DNA of 64,000 bases, taken from the NCBI GenBank assembly GCA_025331125.1, contig JAOALB010000001.1, forward strand, positions 248,001 to 312,000, written 5' to 3'. Positions 11,066 through 23,161 of the stretch are shown piece after piece; the first letter of the stretch is position 1; every line of letters starts with the position of its first letter. The position numbers and the translations under genes are program-made. The notes beneath the pieces were generated by a model. The model saw nothing but the letters and a program-made list of their open reading frames with translations. It did no database searches and had not been told where the DNA came from. Source of the DNA: Mycogone perniciosa. Its lineage: Eukaryota > Ascomycota > Sordariomycetes > Hypocreales > Hypocreaceae.

Positions 11066-11799
11066 AAGGAAAAGTGAAAAGAAGGGGGGTTGGAAAAGGT
11101 TTCTTCTGGTATACTCCGTATTTCATCTGATTTTCATGGCGTTGTTTGGAAGCTCATAGGGCTGGGAGGTGCATTAATGATATCCAATGTATGAATTTAC
11201 TAACTAATAATCGACTTATGAGAGCGAGTTTGTGTCAAAATGGGGACTCGAGTTGTTCATAGCTTAGATTTTACTTTACATATGGCAAATATGCCAGACA
11301 ACCCAAGCACTTGAAAATATTATTCAAGGTGAATTCATTACTATTGTCTTGTCATATTGGTTATCAGAGTCATCAAGTCACAAGCGTGAGCTGCCTGTCT
11401 GTGGTTGCTGTGGTGACGGCCCCTCCCGTGTTGATCTAGGCCGGACCCTGCCTTCGCGCTATTTACAATCCGTACCCAGACAGATCCCAGCACGCCTGCA
11501 TAACCGATCAGAGCTTGTTCAACCCCTCCCCGCCTGGCATTGAATTGTGCTACGGAGTACTGACGAATTGCATCCTTCTCTCTCCGCCTTTTTCTTCTTT
11601 AGGCTTGTGATTTTTCTGTGTGTGGCCTGGGCGGTTGGTCATCCTATCACCACAACCATCCTGCATATCGCTATCATAACCCGTGTCCGCCCCCAAACAC
11701 AACAACAGCCTGCTGCCATCGATATTTGTTACTGTTACCGACGTCAAGCTGGCTCACCTTCGTCAGACGCGCTCCGACCGGGAGCCAAGCCGGTCAACC
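11066..11799. other. Intergenic spacer and kinesin-5 leader
   Basis: No supported gene. It carries one GGAGTAC word near 11551-11560 and a T/C-rich leader ahead of the kinesin start. Confidence 0.5.
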
Positions 11800-14700
11800 A
11801 TGGGGTCTGGCATACGGCCCACCGCCAGCCGCAACAGCACGAGGCTGGGCAGCAGAGCTTCAACAGCTTCTTCAGCGGCGAGACACCTGCCCGCCCCGTC
11901 GAGGATAGATCGTTCGGGCGCCATGTCCCCCGCGGAGTCGGTGATATCATCGACAGGCATGAAGCGCAAGGAGCGCGACTTCGATGCGGATGCGGGAGGG
12001 GAGGAGACCAACATTAATGTCGTGGTCAGGTGCCGAGGACGCAACCAGCGCGAGGTCAAGGAGAATAGTGCCGTGGTCGTGGTGGCGGATGGCGTCAAGG
12101 GGCAGCAGATTGAGTTGTCGATGGGTGCGAACGCGCTGAGCAACAAGACGTACAGCTTCGATCGCGTGTTTTCACCGGCGGCAGATCAGGCGATGGTGTT
12201 TGATGATACTGTCAAGCCCATCTTGGATGAGGTGGGTTCCTGCTACGGAGATGCCTTTGGGGAGATGATGGAGGGGGAAACCTGACTGACGACTTGTCCA
12301 GATGCTCGCGGGCTACAATTGCACAATCTTCGCCTACGGCCAAACAGGAACGGGCAAGACATATACAATGTCTGGTGACATGACCGACACGCTAGGCATG
12401 TTGTCTGACGAAGCCGGTATCATCCCTCGCGTTCTGCAGCATTTGTTCAACAAGCTCGAGATCGATGGCAGCGAGAACTGCGTCAAGTGTTCCTTCATTG
12501 AGTTGTACAACGAAGAACTCCGCGACCTGCTTTCCGTTGAGGAGAGTGCCAAGCTCAAGATTTACGACGACGCTTCAAGACGAGGCCATGCAACCACACT
12601 CGTTCAAGGCATGGAGGAGAAACACATCAAAAACGCCGCCGAGGGTATCAAGGTGCTTCAGGATGGTAGCTTGAAACGCCAGGTTGCGGCCACAAAGTGC
12701 AATGATCTGAGTTCCCGAAGTCACACCATTTTCGCCATCACAGCCTATGTCAAGAAAACCAATGAACAGGGCGTCGAGGAGCTTGTCAGCGCAGGGAAAC
12801 TAAATCTGGTGGACTTGGCTGGAAGCGAGAACATTCAGAGGTCCGGTGCAGAGAACAAGCGAGCTGCAGAGGCCGGTCTGATCAACAAATCCCTTCTCAC
12901 CCTTGGACGAGTCATCAATGCCCTGGTGGATCGCAGCGCCCATATTCCATACCGAGAATCAAAGTTGACTCGTCTGTTACAAGACTCACTTGGTGGTCGG
13001 ACAAAGACGTGCATTATCGCGACAATATCCCCTGCAAAGAGCAATCTCGAAGAAACAATATCCACATTAGACTACGCCTTCCGCGCAAAGAACATCCGAA
13101 ATAAGCCTCAGCTGAACGCGATACCGAAAAAGATGCTACTCCGAGAGTTCACAATCGAGATCGAGAAGCTGAAGAGCGAGCTGATATCTACACGACAACG
13201 TAATGGTGTCTACCTTTCTAACCAGATGTACGAGGAAATGACGGCCCAGAGCGAATCTCGACGGATAGTCATGGAGGAACAAAGTGCCAAGCTGGAAACC
13301 CTGGAGACCAACCTGCGAAACAAGGTCCAGGAACTATTCTCTCTCACTACGTCGTTCATGGGACTGAAAAAAGACCACGAGGGCACCAAGGTGCAGCTGG
13401 ATGAAACCAAGGGTGTGCTTGACCAGACAGAGATTGTCCTCGCGGCTACTCGGAAGACCCTAGCGGAAGAGACTGAACTGCGAAAAGCGCACGAGCATAC
13501 AGAAGAAAAGCTTATTGAGATTGGCGGCAATTTGATTAACAAGCTTCAGAAAACTGTCAAGGACGTCAACGGTCTTCACGCCAAGAACAAACGCAAGTCA
13601 GATCTACAGTCATTAAATCGGATAGCATGGGGATCATCAAAGACTCAAGTTGGTGATGTAACGTCCATGGTGGAGCGTCGGGTCCAGGAGTTTCAGGAGG
13701 AGCAGCGAGAGCACATATCAAGCATATCGCGGCGGATGGAGGCGTTCGTTGGCGAGGAGCTACAAAAGCTATCTGCTACACAGGCCTTTTTAGATGAACA
13801 CCTTAACATTTTTACCGAATCAAAGAAGCAGCTTCTGGACCAGAAGCAGACGTCAAAGGAAGACATGGACGAAGTGCTCGAAGAGATCAAGGTTATTCGG
13901 GATAACGTCAAGGAGCGGGTAGGCGAGAGTCTTGAAGTCATCTCACAAGCGGCAGAGAAAATCGCAGCCGACGTGTTGAGCGAGATGACGAACTTTCACA
14001 GCCAGGTAAGTCGTTACCCACTCTTGTCATATTAAAGGATATGGTACTAATCTTCATTCAGCTCCATGCATCGTACAGTTCTCTGGGCAAAGACTTCAAA
14101 ACCATCTTCGAAGATCTCGTTAAGCACATCACCGCCCAGCGAAGCGAGTCTGATAGTCTCAGACGGCAATTACAAGGTGCCACAAGCACTATTGTTCTCC
14201 AGAACGCCAGTATTTCTACACGCATGCAGGAAGCGTTGGAGGAGGAAAGGCGGCATGCCGCTGAGGAACGCCAGAAGCTGCTGGCACAGATTTCCGGCTT
14301 GATCAACGCACAGGCGGAGGCACAAGAATCACGCTTTGCAGAGAGGGCAACCCAGATAGAGAGAAACATGGCTGAGAGTAACACATCTCTCGAAGGTGCA
14401 ATCTCGCAGTATGGCGAGGGCATGGACAGTTGGGATGAGAAGGAAGGCGAATTGCTGGAGGAAGTCAAGAAATCGCGTGATCAACTAAAGACGAAGCTGA
14501 AGGATGACTGGACGGTGGCGGAGGATCGCAGCAATTCTATTCGAAACACAGCCAAGCTGGTACACGCTGAAACGGTGCGTGTTGTGGAGGCGCAGATCGA
14601 GGATCTGGATATTCAGATGGAAGCCATGGATGACTTCGTCACCCGTGCCAAGTCCGAGAACGCTACCCATCATGAGACTCATGGGCAGTCGGTTCAGGCA

Positions 14701-15384
14701 TTGTCGAACACTGTGGATCAGTCCTTTGGCAATATCTCGGCCCACTTCAAGACCACCTTCAATCGTGTCAAGAATCTGGGTGAGGCCATGGAATTGGACA
14801 CGAGCGATCTCCGCGATAATCTCACGCCTCTCGAGATGCAGGTGTGCCAGCCTCTGGCGAACCTGCGTGAAACCGTTGAAGGCACTGTTCTCCAGGAGTA
14901 CCAGCCCACAGGCGAAACTCCACAGAAGGTGCAATATCACTATCCCACAAGCCTCCCTCGCACTGCGGCCCACGAGGTTATTATCTCCAGGCTTGATGAG
15001 AAGTCCGATCCGGTCGATTTAGAAGGTGGCGGCCATGATGATGGTACTATCATCTTTTCGGATCTGGATACTTCCAAAAAGTCGAGCTCCCCGCTTCGGC
15101 CATTGAGCTCCAGCTCCATGGATAAGAGCCTCCTGAGTACAGGAAGTTTACGGGAAGTCAACCCCAACGTCACAACGAATCTCACAACCGGCTCCATCGC
15201 CTTCGAACCCCGTTCGAGCACCATATCCATACCAACTGAGCATACGATGCCACTGTTTAAGCGCAGCACACGTTCGACTAGAAGTATGAAGAAGCCAGGC
15301 CTGCTGGGACAAGGCCGGGAAAACCTACCGCTGACGTCGTTATCGGAGAGTATGTCTAGGAGAAAGAGTCCACGATTGAAATAA
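11800..15384 (+). CDS. bimC: Kinesin-5 spindle motor (BimC/Cut7/Eg5 family)
   Basis: A plus-end-directed tetrameric motor that crosslinks and slides antiparallel microtubules to separate spindle poles. Three exons are read: 11800-12231, 12302-14005 and 14062-15384, with GT-AG introns of 70 and 56 bp, giving about 1152 residues, usual for fungal BimC. The motor domain begins near residue 60 (INVVVRCRGRNQRE) and holds the P-loop GQTGTGKT at about residues 157-164, switch I NDLSSRSH and switch II LVDLAGSE. The neck YAFRAKNIRNKPQLN follows, then a long coiled-coil stalk. The tail has the BimC box (TGETPQKVQYHYP), whose Thr is the Cdk1 site for spindle targeting. I chose ATG 11800 because CAACCATGG is a strong context; ATG 11683 in the same frame would add 39 Arg/Ser-rich residues and cannot be excluded. 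It converges on RAD50. Confidence 0.95.
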
Positions 15385-15947
15385 CGAAATGCGTTCAGTT
15401 TCTTCGGAGCAAGGGTCACTTTCATTTACTTTTTTTATGTACAGTCTATATTATTTTTTTTCAGGGCGAGAGGGTTTATCAACGTTTCATAAGGGAAAGG
15501 GATAGCATTGAAGAACGAGACAAAACGGACGGCCGGTCGGAGTTTGGTTTGGCTGTGGGCGGTTATGTCGAAAAGACGTTATACTTACTGTTCTTATGGC
15601 CGGGTTGGATTCATGATGGATGGTGGCATTCGGGCTTTTTATGTTTGTTTGCAGGGTTATTGAGCACTTGATACCCGTTGATGTTATTGTTGGAAGAGGT
15701 TGGAGTAAAAATGAACTTAATAGTGTGCTGAACACAAGACAAGACAAGCCCTTGCAAGGCGTGAGGCATTGCGATACTACCAATACCAATACACAGCAGA
15801 CTCATTATTCCAAGTAATATATTCATAATCATCTAGTCAACGCATGGATGACACAGCGAACACCTTGCCGATCTTTGCCCATCTCAAAACGCCAAGCCCA
15901 AGACATATCTTGTACAGATTACCACCATCCTCCGGATGAGGCGTCCA
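15385..15947. other. Convergent 3' spacer between kinesin-5 and RAD50
   Basis: The two stop codons face each other 563 bp apart. The stretch should hold both 3' UTRs; no gene is seen. Confidence 0.6.
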
Positions 15948-18900
15948 TTAAAAGATCTTGGTGATGCTTTCTCGCGAAATAACACTATTCTGCCTCTCAT
16001 CCCGCTTCACGCGGAAGAAACTATCGCAAAAGTCGCTGCACCGCATATGTCGCAAGAACTCCTCGTCGTGCGTGATGACAATGAGCTGGAAATTACTCTG
16101 CTGCTGGCGCGCGCGAATGATCCTATGCAAGCTCTCGGCCAGGGACTTGATATTGTCGCGGTCCAAGTTGGTTGTCGGCTCGTCGAGGGCAATGAGGCCG
16201 CAGTTGACGCCGAAGGATTCAGCGAGTGCAAGGCGGATGACGATGCTGGCTAGGACTTTTTGACCTGCAGAGCAGCGGCCGCGCATGTCCATTTCTGTGT
16301 CTTGTTTGACCATGCAGAGGCGGTAGTTGTAGTTCCGTTTGCCTGCGCTAGATTCGCTGTCGGATCGGATGAGAATGGTGTCGATATCAGTTCCTTGATA
16401 CGTCGTCTGCCAGAGCTCGCCGGCGATGCGGTTCACTTCCGCCATCTTCATGGAGTGGAATTGCATGACGGCTTTGTCTACTGCCGCGCCGCACTGTGCC
16501 AGGTCCTCGATCGCTGCCTTGGTCGTTTCGACTCGAATATGCGACTCGCGATACTTTTGTTTGGCATCCTTGTAGTCCATCTCCCACTCCTGGAGTAGCC
16601 GACCCAGCTCTTCATCTTTTGTCTTCATGGTGCCCATTACAGATCCACGCTCAGCCAACAGTCGGTTGGAGTGGTTCTCCAGAGACTGTGCCTCAGTCTG
16701 GAGCCGCCCGTAGTCTTCATGCGCATTGCGATCCTCCAGGTCCTCGATGTCTTTCCGTAGGACCTCCAACGTGCGGAGATGCTTACGGTAGTTGAGGTTG
16801 TCACTGATATTCTTATTCTTGCGATCTCCACTGTCAATATCCTGCTTAAGCTTGTTGGTCCGCACAGTCAGATCAACAATTTCCTTCTCCGTGGTGCTGA
16901 TGGCCTTCTCAAGCGAGGCGATAGCCCGTTGATTGGCAGCGAGGTTGGAGGGCCCGCCACGATCGATGTAATCTTGCATATCGCTATCGATCATCTTGAT
17001 TTCACTAATCGAGTTTGTGATACCATCCCTCTCATCTGCAATCACTTGCTCCTTGGCGCGACCACGCCGGAGCGTGTCATCACGGACTGATCGTGCTTCC
17101 GCAATCTTGGGCTCGACATTTTCCAGCTCTTCATCTGCCCGCTGAATGATCTCACGTTGATGGATGTGGTCCTCTTTCAGCGTCTGGATCTGATTTTGGA
17201 GGTCTTTCTTCTTTTCGAGCTGTCCGGCAGCTCGACTGATCTTGTTTCGCAGCTCGCTCTTCTCAAGCTCCAAAGAGTTTATTTGGTCCTTCATGCGTTG
17301 CCTGTCGGTAGTAAGCTTGGAAATTCGATTCTTGAGGGACCTCAATTGCTCCGCCAGGCTGGCTTGAAGCTCGTGAATCTCCTCTGCACTTCGAGTAGCG
17401 CCACCGGATGACTGCTGGGACATTATGCGATCGACCTGGATCTCAGACTCCTTTATGTCCTTGGCAGTTTGAGAGATGCTCGTAACGGTTTTGGACAAGT
17501 CCTCCACATCCCTCTGCTTCTCCTCTTCAGCAATGACAAGTGATTCCTGTTCCTCAACCTGTCTTTCCAGAACGTCATATTCGCCCTCAATACCCTTCCA
17601 TTCCTCACGGAGAGCCGGTAATTCTACAGAAAGTCTTTCGTAGGTGTCATAACTGGAGCGCACAGCTCGCAAGGCTTCCAGGCTTGCTATAATTTCCTTG
17701 AGATCTTTCTCAGCATCAACTTTGCCTTTGGGGTCCAAATGTTTCTCGATCTTCTTGCCCAGACGATCGAGAGCTGCGCTTTGGTTATCGTCAAAGTGTC
17801 GGTCACAGAGAAGACATCTCTTCTTAGTGTCCAGCATTCGTTTGCACTTGTTGTAGTAGTCAAAGAGGGCATCAAAAAGACTCAGCTCATTCCTGAGCTC
17901 GTCCACCTGCTGCTCGATGGAGTCAACTTCGTCCATGTAATCCTCCACAAGAGCACCGTCTCGGACTTTTTGCAGGGCATCAACAACTTCTTGCTTGCAT
18001 CGTGCGGACTCTTGCAACTTCTTCTCGTGTGTCTCCTTTGCATTCTTGAGTCTGTATTCCACCTTCTGCTGCTTCTGTCTCGTTTGATCCCGGCGCTTCT
18101 GCGCATCCCGGACGGCTTTATTCTGCAGACCCTGGACAGATTGAAATTGCGATTCCAGTAAATCTGGCTGCCAGCCATCTCCCACAACAGCTGTGAGCTT
18201 GGGCTTCCAAGTGTCTGTTAGAGTCTCGAGCTTTCGCTTGCGATCCGCCATCTCTTTCTTCCTGAAATCGAGCTGGGCACGCTCCGATGCAAGTCGTGTG
18301 CATTCAACCAGTTCGCGACTCAGCTTCTCATTCTCGCTTTCTAGCTGCCACTGCTTCTCGTTTGCTTCGGAAAGCTGTTGGTCCCAGTTGGATTTTTCAA
18401 AATCTTGTTGTGCTCGCTCAAACCTGCCCTCAAGCTCCTTTAGTTGTCCGTCAAGGATAGCCTTTGCTCCTTCATCGACATCGATGAGACTAGCATCATT
18501 TTGAAGAACACTGGTGCGCTTCTCAATCGCTCCCATACGCTGTTTGGCAGAAACACGGTCCTGTGTCCTGGCGGCTTTGCGACCTTCCAGTTCTGTAATG
18601 ATCCCTGTTGCCTTGTCAAGTTCTGCCGCATTCTCCCTTTGCAGTCGTTCTAGATCTCGCTTTTTCTCATTGAGGAGCTTCTGTATCTTCTCGTTGAAGC
18701 TTTGAATGTGGTTATCAGTCAGGTCCTCGTCATATCCTCTGAAACCAAGCCGTTGGGCAGCATCCTGAATCAACTCCATGCGAGCCTTCAGTTGGCGCTC
18801 GTATTTGTCCTTGTCAGACTGGTGCTTCCCCTGTTCGGCTAATTTGGCTGATTGGCTTTGGCGATGCTTTGTCAGTTCTTTTTGAAACTCGGTGTACTGT

Positions 18901-19932
18901 TGTTTATTCTCCTCTGCTTCTTCCTGGTAACGGTCCATGCTCTCCTCATACTGAGCCAAGTTGCGCTCGAGAGTAGCATCATCGTCATGAAGCTCATCGA
19001 TGGTTTGTCTCAGTTCGTCAACAGCGTCTTGTCGATATTCGAGCTGTTCGCGTTTGTTGCTGAGGTTCTGGACAATCTGGAGAAAACTGTTGGCCTGCTC
19101 ATGCTTTTGGCGAATCCTGTCTTGTGTTTCTTGCATTTCTACGGTAAGGGACTCGCATTTCTCACGAGCTGCCTCTATTTCACCCTGCAACCCACTCATG
19201 CGCTTCTCAGCCCGCTCGCCTCTGTCCTTGTTAACCTTGTTGTGCGCCTCATCATTTTGTAGTTTGCCGAGCTGCTCTACCTGCTTCTTGCGAAGAACTT
19301 TTAAGTTATCGATGGCTTTGGTGTATTTTAGAGCTTCGAAAATTTCATCGAATCGCTTCTTCAAAGCAGACGGCTCACTCAACGGCCAGAGAGATTCGTC
19401 CTGGTGGCAGAAGATAACGGCGTCAAGGATAGCAGGGGAAACGCCAAGTCGTTCGGGTATCATTTCGTCGAGTTGAGCTTGCCTGGTGGATGTCGTCGTT
19501 CGCTCTCCGTTATTCACCACGACCAGGGAGCAGTCTAGCGTCTTTTGCGTCCGGGTGGTCTTCTTGGCCGTGAGCTGCAGGCTTCGAGTCGCAACATGCT
19601 GACGGTCGTTTATGGAACGGAACTGCAGTTTGACCTGCGCCATGACCTCTTTCTCGCCACATAACTAATACTTCGTCAGTGGGATGATGGGATGGAACGA
19701 ATCGCAGATGCGGCAAACAGCGTACCTTGGGATCGTGAATGAAGGCACCGCCCTTGCTATTTGGTGGCAGTTCGCCGGTAGTGGCATACTTGAGACATTC
19801 AATAATGGTCGTCTTGCCTGATCCATTGTAGCCGACAATAAGGGTCACTGGCGTGTTGAACTGGATGGCTTCCCGGACGGCAGGGCTAAAGGACCGAACG
19901 CCAGAAATGGAGAGCTTGTCTATTCTCGACAT
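15948..19932 (-). CDS. RAD50: RAD50 DNA double-strand-break repair ATPase
   Basis: SMC-like subunit of the nuclear MRE11-RAD50-NBS1/XRS2 complex, which tethers and processes broken DNA ends and signals through Tel1/ATM. Exon 1 is 19726-19932 and exon 2 is 15948-19664, separated by a 61-bp GT-AG intron (phase 0). The product is about 1307 residues, normal for the family. It starts MSRIDKLSISGVRSF and has Walker A GYNGSGKT at residues 34-41. Two long coiled-coil arms flank the zinc hook CLLC near residue 685, which dimerises Rad50 through Zn. The C-terminal lobe carries the ABC signature (SAGQKVLASIVIRLALAES) and Walker B with D-loop (LIALDEPTTNLD). The gene is divergent from wc-2, with about 0.8 kb between the start codons. 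Confidence 0.97.
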
Positions 19933-19990
19933 GGTTACTGGCTAGATTAAGGGAGGGGGGAGGGGTCTTGAGATTTGATTTATAGATTCA

Positions 19991-20007
19991 GTACTCCGTA
20001 CTCCGTA
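19991..20007. repeat. Tandem TACTCCG motif (GTACTCCGTACTCCGTA)
   Basis: The reverse-complement orientation of the GTACGGA heptamer, two units, about 60 bp upstream of the RAD50 start codon. Confidence 0.85.
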
Positions 20008-20393
20008 AAGACCAAGTCATCTCGTTGTGTGACGAAGACGAGATGCAAAGCAAGGGAGAGAGAGGAGACGCGCTCAAGGCAGCAGTCACGCGTTGAGAGT
20101 GGTGCTGAAGATGCGTTGTCACGTGGGGATACTAATGGACAAGGTACCTACTTCGTACGAGTACGAGTATGTACTCCGTAGTAGTACTACAAACACCTGC
20201 GTTTCTGCTAATCTTATTAGTGCCCAAGAGAAGAAACGGCTTCTATGATCTGTCAGAAGTGCACTGTATGAATGCTGACGTAATCAGCCCATGTGATGAG
20301 CTTTGGTATTGGGATGTTTTACTCCGTAGAATGGGCAGATTTGGCGAGGCTGTCGTACGGCCGGAATTACGGCTCCAACGACCAGGCTTGTTG

Positions 20394-20416
20394 TACTCCG
20401 TACGAGTACTCCGTAA
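20394..20416. repeat. Paired GTACTCCGTA words flanking a GAGTAC centre
   Basis: Two copies of GTACTCCGTA separated by a 3-bp CGA junction. Together with 20150-20190 this marks the clustered motif patch upstream of wc-2. Confidence 0.8.
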
Positions 20417-20739
20417 GTGCGACAGAGGACAAGACAGCATTGGACCAGCACATGGAGGATTGCGTCACTCTGCCACAGGGCACCAGTCCGAGGATTTACG
20501 GCGTGTACAGCGCTCAAGGCATGCCATGGATTAGAACAAGCAAACCTACCTAGTGCTCCGTAGTAGTACCCAAGCTACCCCGCTGGAACGCCACTGATCA
20601 ACCAGCGCCCAGCTCCGGATATTACTGCGACTACTAATACGGAGTACTTGCTGTCGCCTCTCAGTCCTGTCCCGTACCGATAGATAAATAGATAAGCCTT
20701 GGCTCTCCTATTAATGCAATTAATTCCAGGACTACGGAT

Positions 20740-22298
20740 ATGTTAGTAGAGACCAACGGCACAATGTCACAAGGCCAAGGCCCACCAACCCTCTTTACCC
20801 GTCATGACCACTTCCACGACGTCTTTCCTCTGCAGGACGCCGCAGGCGGCCAGGGCATGACCGATGCAGCATTCCAGGTTGGCGCAGGCGGGCTCGACAG
20901 CAACGACATGATGGCGCTCTTTGACAGCAGCATGCTGGGCGGCTTTGGTGGCAGCAGCGACATGTCCATGGGCATGGACCCCCCTAGATCCGGCGACCTC
21001 CACAACGCCGACGATACGATGGAGAAGTCAATAGCGCGGGCGGAAAACCAGTTCAACACGGCGGCTAACAACGTGCCCGGCGCCGGGCCGATGCCTCCCG
21101 CTGCATTCGCCCAGATGGGCATGAACCTCTCAACCGCCAACCTGCTGACCGAGTTCACGAAGCGGAGGAACTGGCCTGCCAAGGTGGTGGAGGAGCTGAA
21201 GGACCTGTTGCAGATTCTCGATGCAAACGGCCGCATCAAATATGTCTCGCCGAGCATCACCACCCTTCTGGGATACACCGCTCTGGAGCTCCAGGACGTG
21301 TTTCTGAAGGATTACATCCACTCTGATGACCAGGGCGTGTTCGTCGCCGAGCTCAACGAGTCTATAGCATCCGGCACTCCGTTGCGCATGTTCTATCGGC
21401 AGAGGAAGAAGGATGGCGGCTATGTCATCTTCGAGACCGTCGGCCACGCCCACATTGCAGCCGCCAGGTTTGCTCCCAATCCAAACAATCAGTCCCGTTT
21501 CTGTCAGGCCGTCTTCATGATGGCGCGTATTTATCCAACCAAAAACGCTGCCCTGTTGGACTCATTCCTGGAGCACAAAATCGAGAATGAGCGCTTAAAG
21601 CGTCGTATATCCGAACTGCGGAGAGAGGAGGAATTAGAAGATGAGATCCAGAGACAATGGCTGCAGAGTCAAAGTCAGAGCCAGGAGGGTCGATCAGATA
21701 TAACACCTTCCGAGGACACTGGCCAGCCATCATTCACGGTTCATGGCGGTTCCGATGGACAAGCAGCGGCATCGGCGGACGAGAACTCGGCGCTCACCAA
21801 AGAGAATCTCGAAGGGGCGGAGGCCGGCAGGAAACAGGATTCACTGCGGGACAAGATGGCACGATATGAGGGCACGTCGCACACTGACACTATCGAGTTA
21901 CTGACAGGTCTGCGGTATCTGGAGGGAGAGCGCAGTCGAGGCATCACCACTGGTAACATGAGTCCCACCCTCATTCGAGGCGATGCAGGGATTGCTATCC
22001 CCGTGGAGAGGGATTCCAGGCCGGGAGATAAGAAGAAGAAGATCAAGACAGCCGAGGAATATGTCTGCACAGACTGCGGTACGTCTTTCGTCGCATGTGT
22101 TGGTCAACATGAGATGACTCAAGGACTAACTGTATTATAGGCACCCTCGACTCACCTGAATGGCGGAAAGGCCCCAGTGGACCAAAGACTCTCTGCAACG
22201 CGTGTGGTCTCCGCTGGGCCAAGAAGGAGAAAAAGAGGGCTGTTCATCCCAATATGGCGACTTATCGAACGTCAATGCCCGGCCCATCAATGGGCTGA
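20740..22298 (+). CDS. wc-2: White Collar-2-like blue-light regulator (PAS domain plus GATA finger)
   Basis: Nuclear partner of the WC-1 photoreceptor; the White Collar complex activates light-responsive and clock genes. Exon 1 is 20740-22078, the intron 22079-22140, exon 2 22141-22298, giving about 498 residues. One PAS domain spans roughly residues 150-265 (ILDANGRIKYVSPSITTLLG, HSDDQGVFVAELNESI, then VIFETVGHAHIAAARF). A coiled, charged region follows (LLDSFLEHKIENERLKRRI). The C-terminal GATA finger has the WC spacing C-X2-C-X18-C-X2-C, from CTDC at about residue 443 to CNACGLRWAKK, and is split by the intron just after the second Cys. No LOV motif is present, as expected for WC-2 rather than WC-1. 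ATG 20740 is the first in frame; ATG 20764 (ACAATGTC) is an equally good start. The promoter carries many TACGGAG-type words. Confidence 0.93.
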
Positions 22299-23161
22299 TG
22301 GACTAGGGCGAAGAACGGATGCGAAAGTATTTTACGGCAGGACCGGGAGCGATGGACAGGAGGAACTTTTGCAACGAATAAGCACACGCACGGACTGGAG
22401 TTGGACTGGTTTCAAAGAAGCATGCATTGTGGCTGGCGGGAAAGAATCCTTTTTTTTAAGCACAAGTAGTATGATACCTTTGGGCGACACAACGGGCTGA
22501 TGGAGGATCGTAGCTAAGATTGAATGTACGGAGTACGAAATACGTTGTATCCGAGACAGCCATTCTGGCAGCCCAGCAAGACAATGCTCTCATAGCACGA
22601 GTCATGAATGTTGTGACCAAGACGGCAATGCACGACAGGCAACACAACAGGCCCCATGCCAAGCAATCAATTTTTAACTCAAACGCCATCCCGCATGATA
22701 AAAGACCCAACAGCCTGGTCCATGGGATTGGGAGGATTCAGACCAATCCCAACATAAATACTACATATATAAATAGGGTAGGTCTACCAGAACGTATTTA
22801 ACCATGAGTGCTCCGTACTCCGTACACGTACGCTCGCCCTTTTAGCGGCCTCTAAAATTAGTAAATGCATTGCATGGATCTATCGTGTTAGTGTCTCGGA
22901 TTGCTTCGTACTTCGTACTGTGGCGACCGGGCCACCAGCCACCTGTGAAAGACGGTAAATCGGCCCCTTGAAGAGCGATCCCATCGGTATTCGATCGGGC
23001 CATCGGACGAACTGATACACCGCTCGGATAGCTTCCGGGGCTTTGGCTCTTTGACTTTCACTCATAGCTTGAATTCGATCCCCTCAGATGTTTAATATTT
23101 ATGTATGTTGACCCGCACCTTTTTCGTATACCTTTGAACTCGCATCTTCATCATTATCACC
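22299..23161. other. Intergenic spacer and amidase promoter
   Basis: No supported gene. TACGGAGTAC-type words occur near 22529-22540, at 22810-22826 and near 22905-22920. Confidence 0.5.

Larger units (their letters stand above)
19933..20739. other. Divergent promoter region between RAD50 and wc-2, rich in TACGGAG/TACTCCG words
   Basis: No gene is supported. The 807-bp spacer holds at least six occurrences of the dispersed near-palindrome family: 19991-20007, 20150-20190 (mixed CTTCG, CGAG and CTCCG versions), about 20320-20330, 20394-20416, about 20554-20568 and about 20639-20647. This is one of the densest patches in the window. Confidence 0.7.

Noticed and set aside
11683..11799. Upstream in-frame ATG of the kinesin-5 gene
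   Set aside because: Weaker start context than ATG 11800 and the extra 39 residues look like leader sequence; mentioned as an alternative only.
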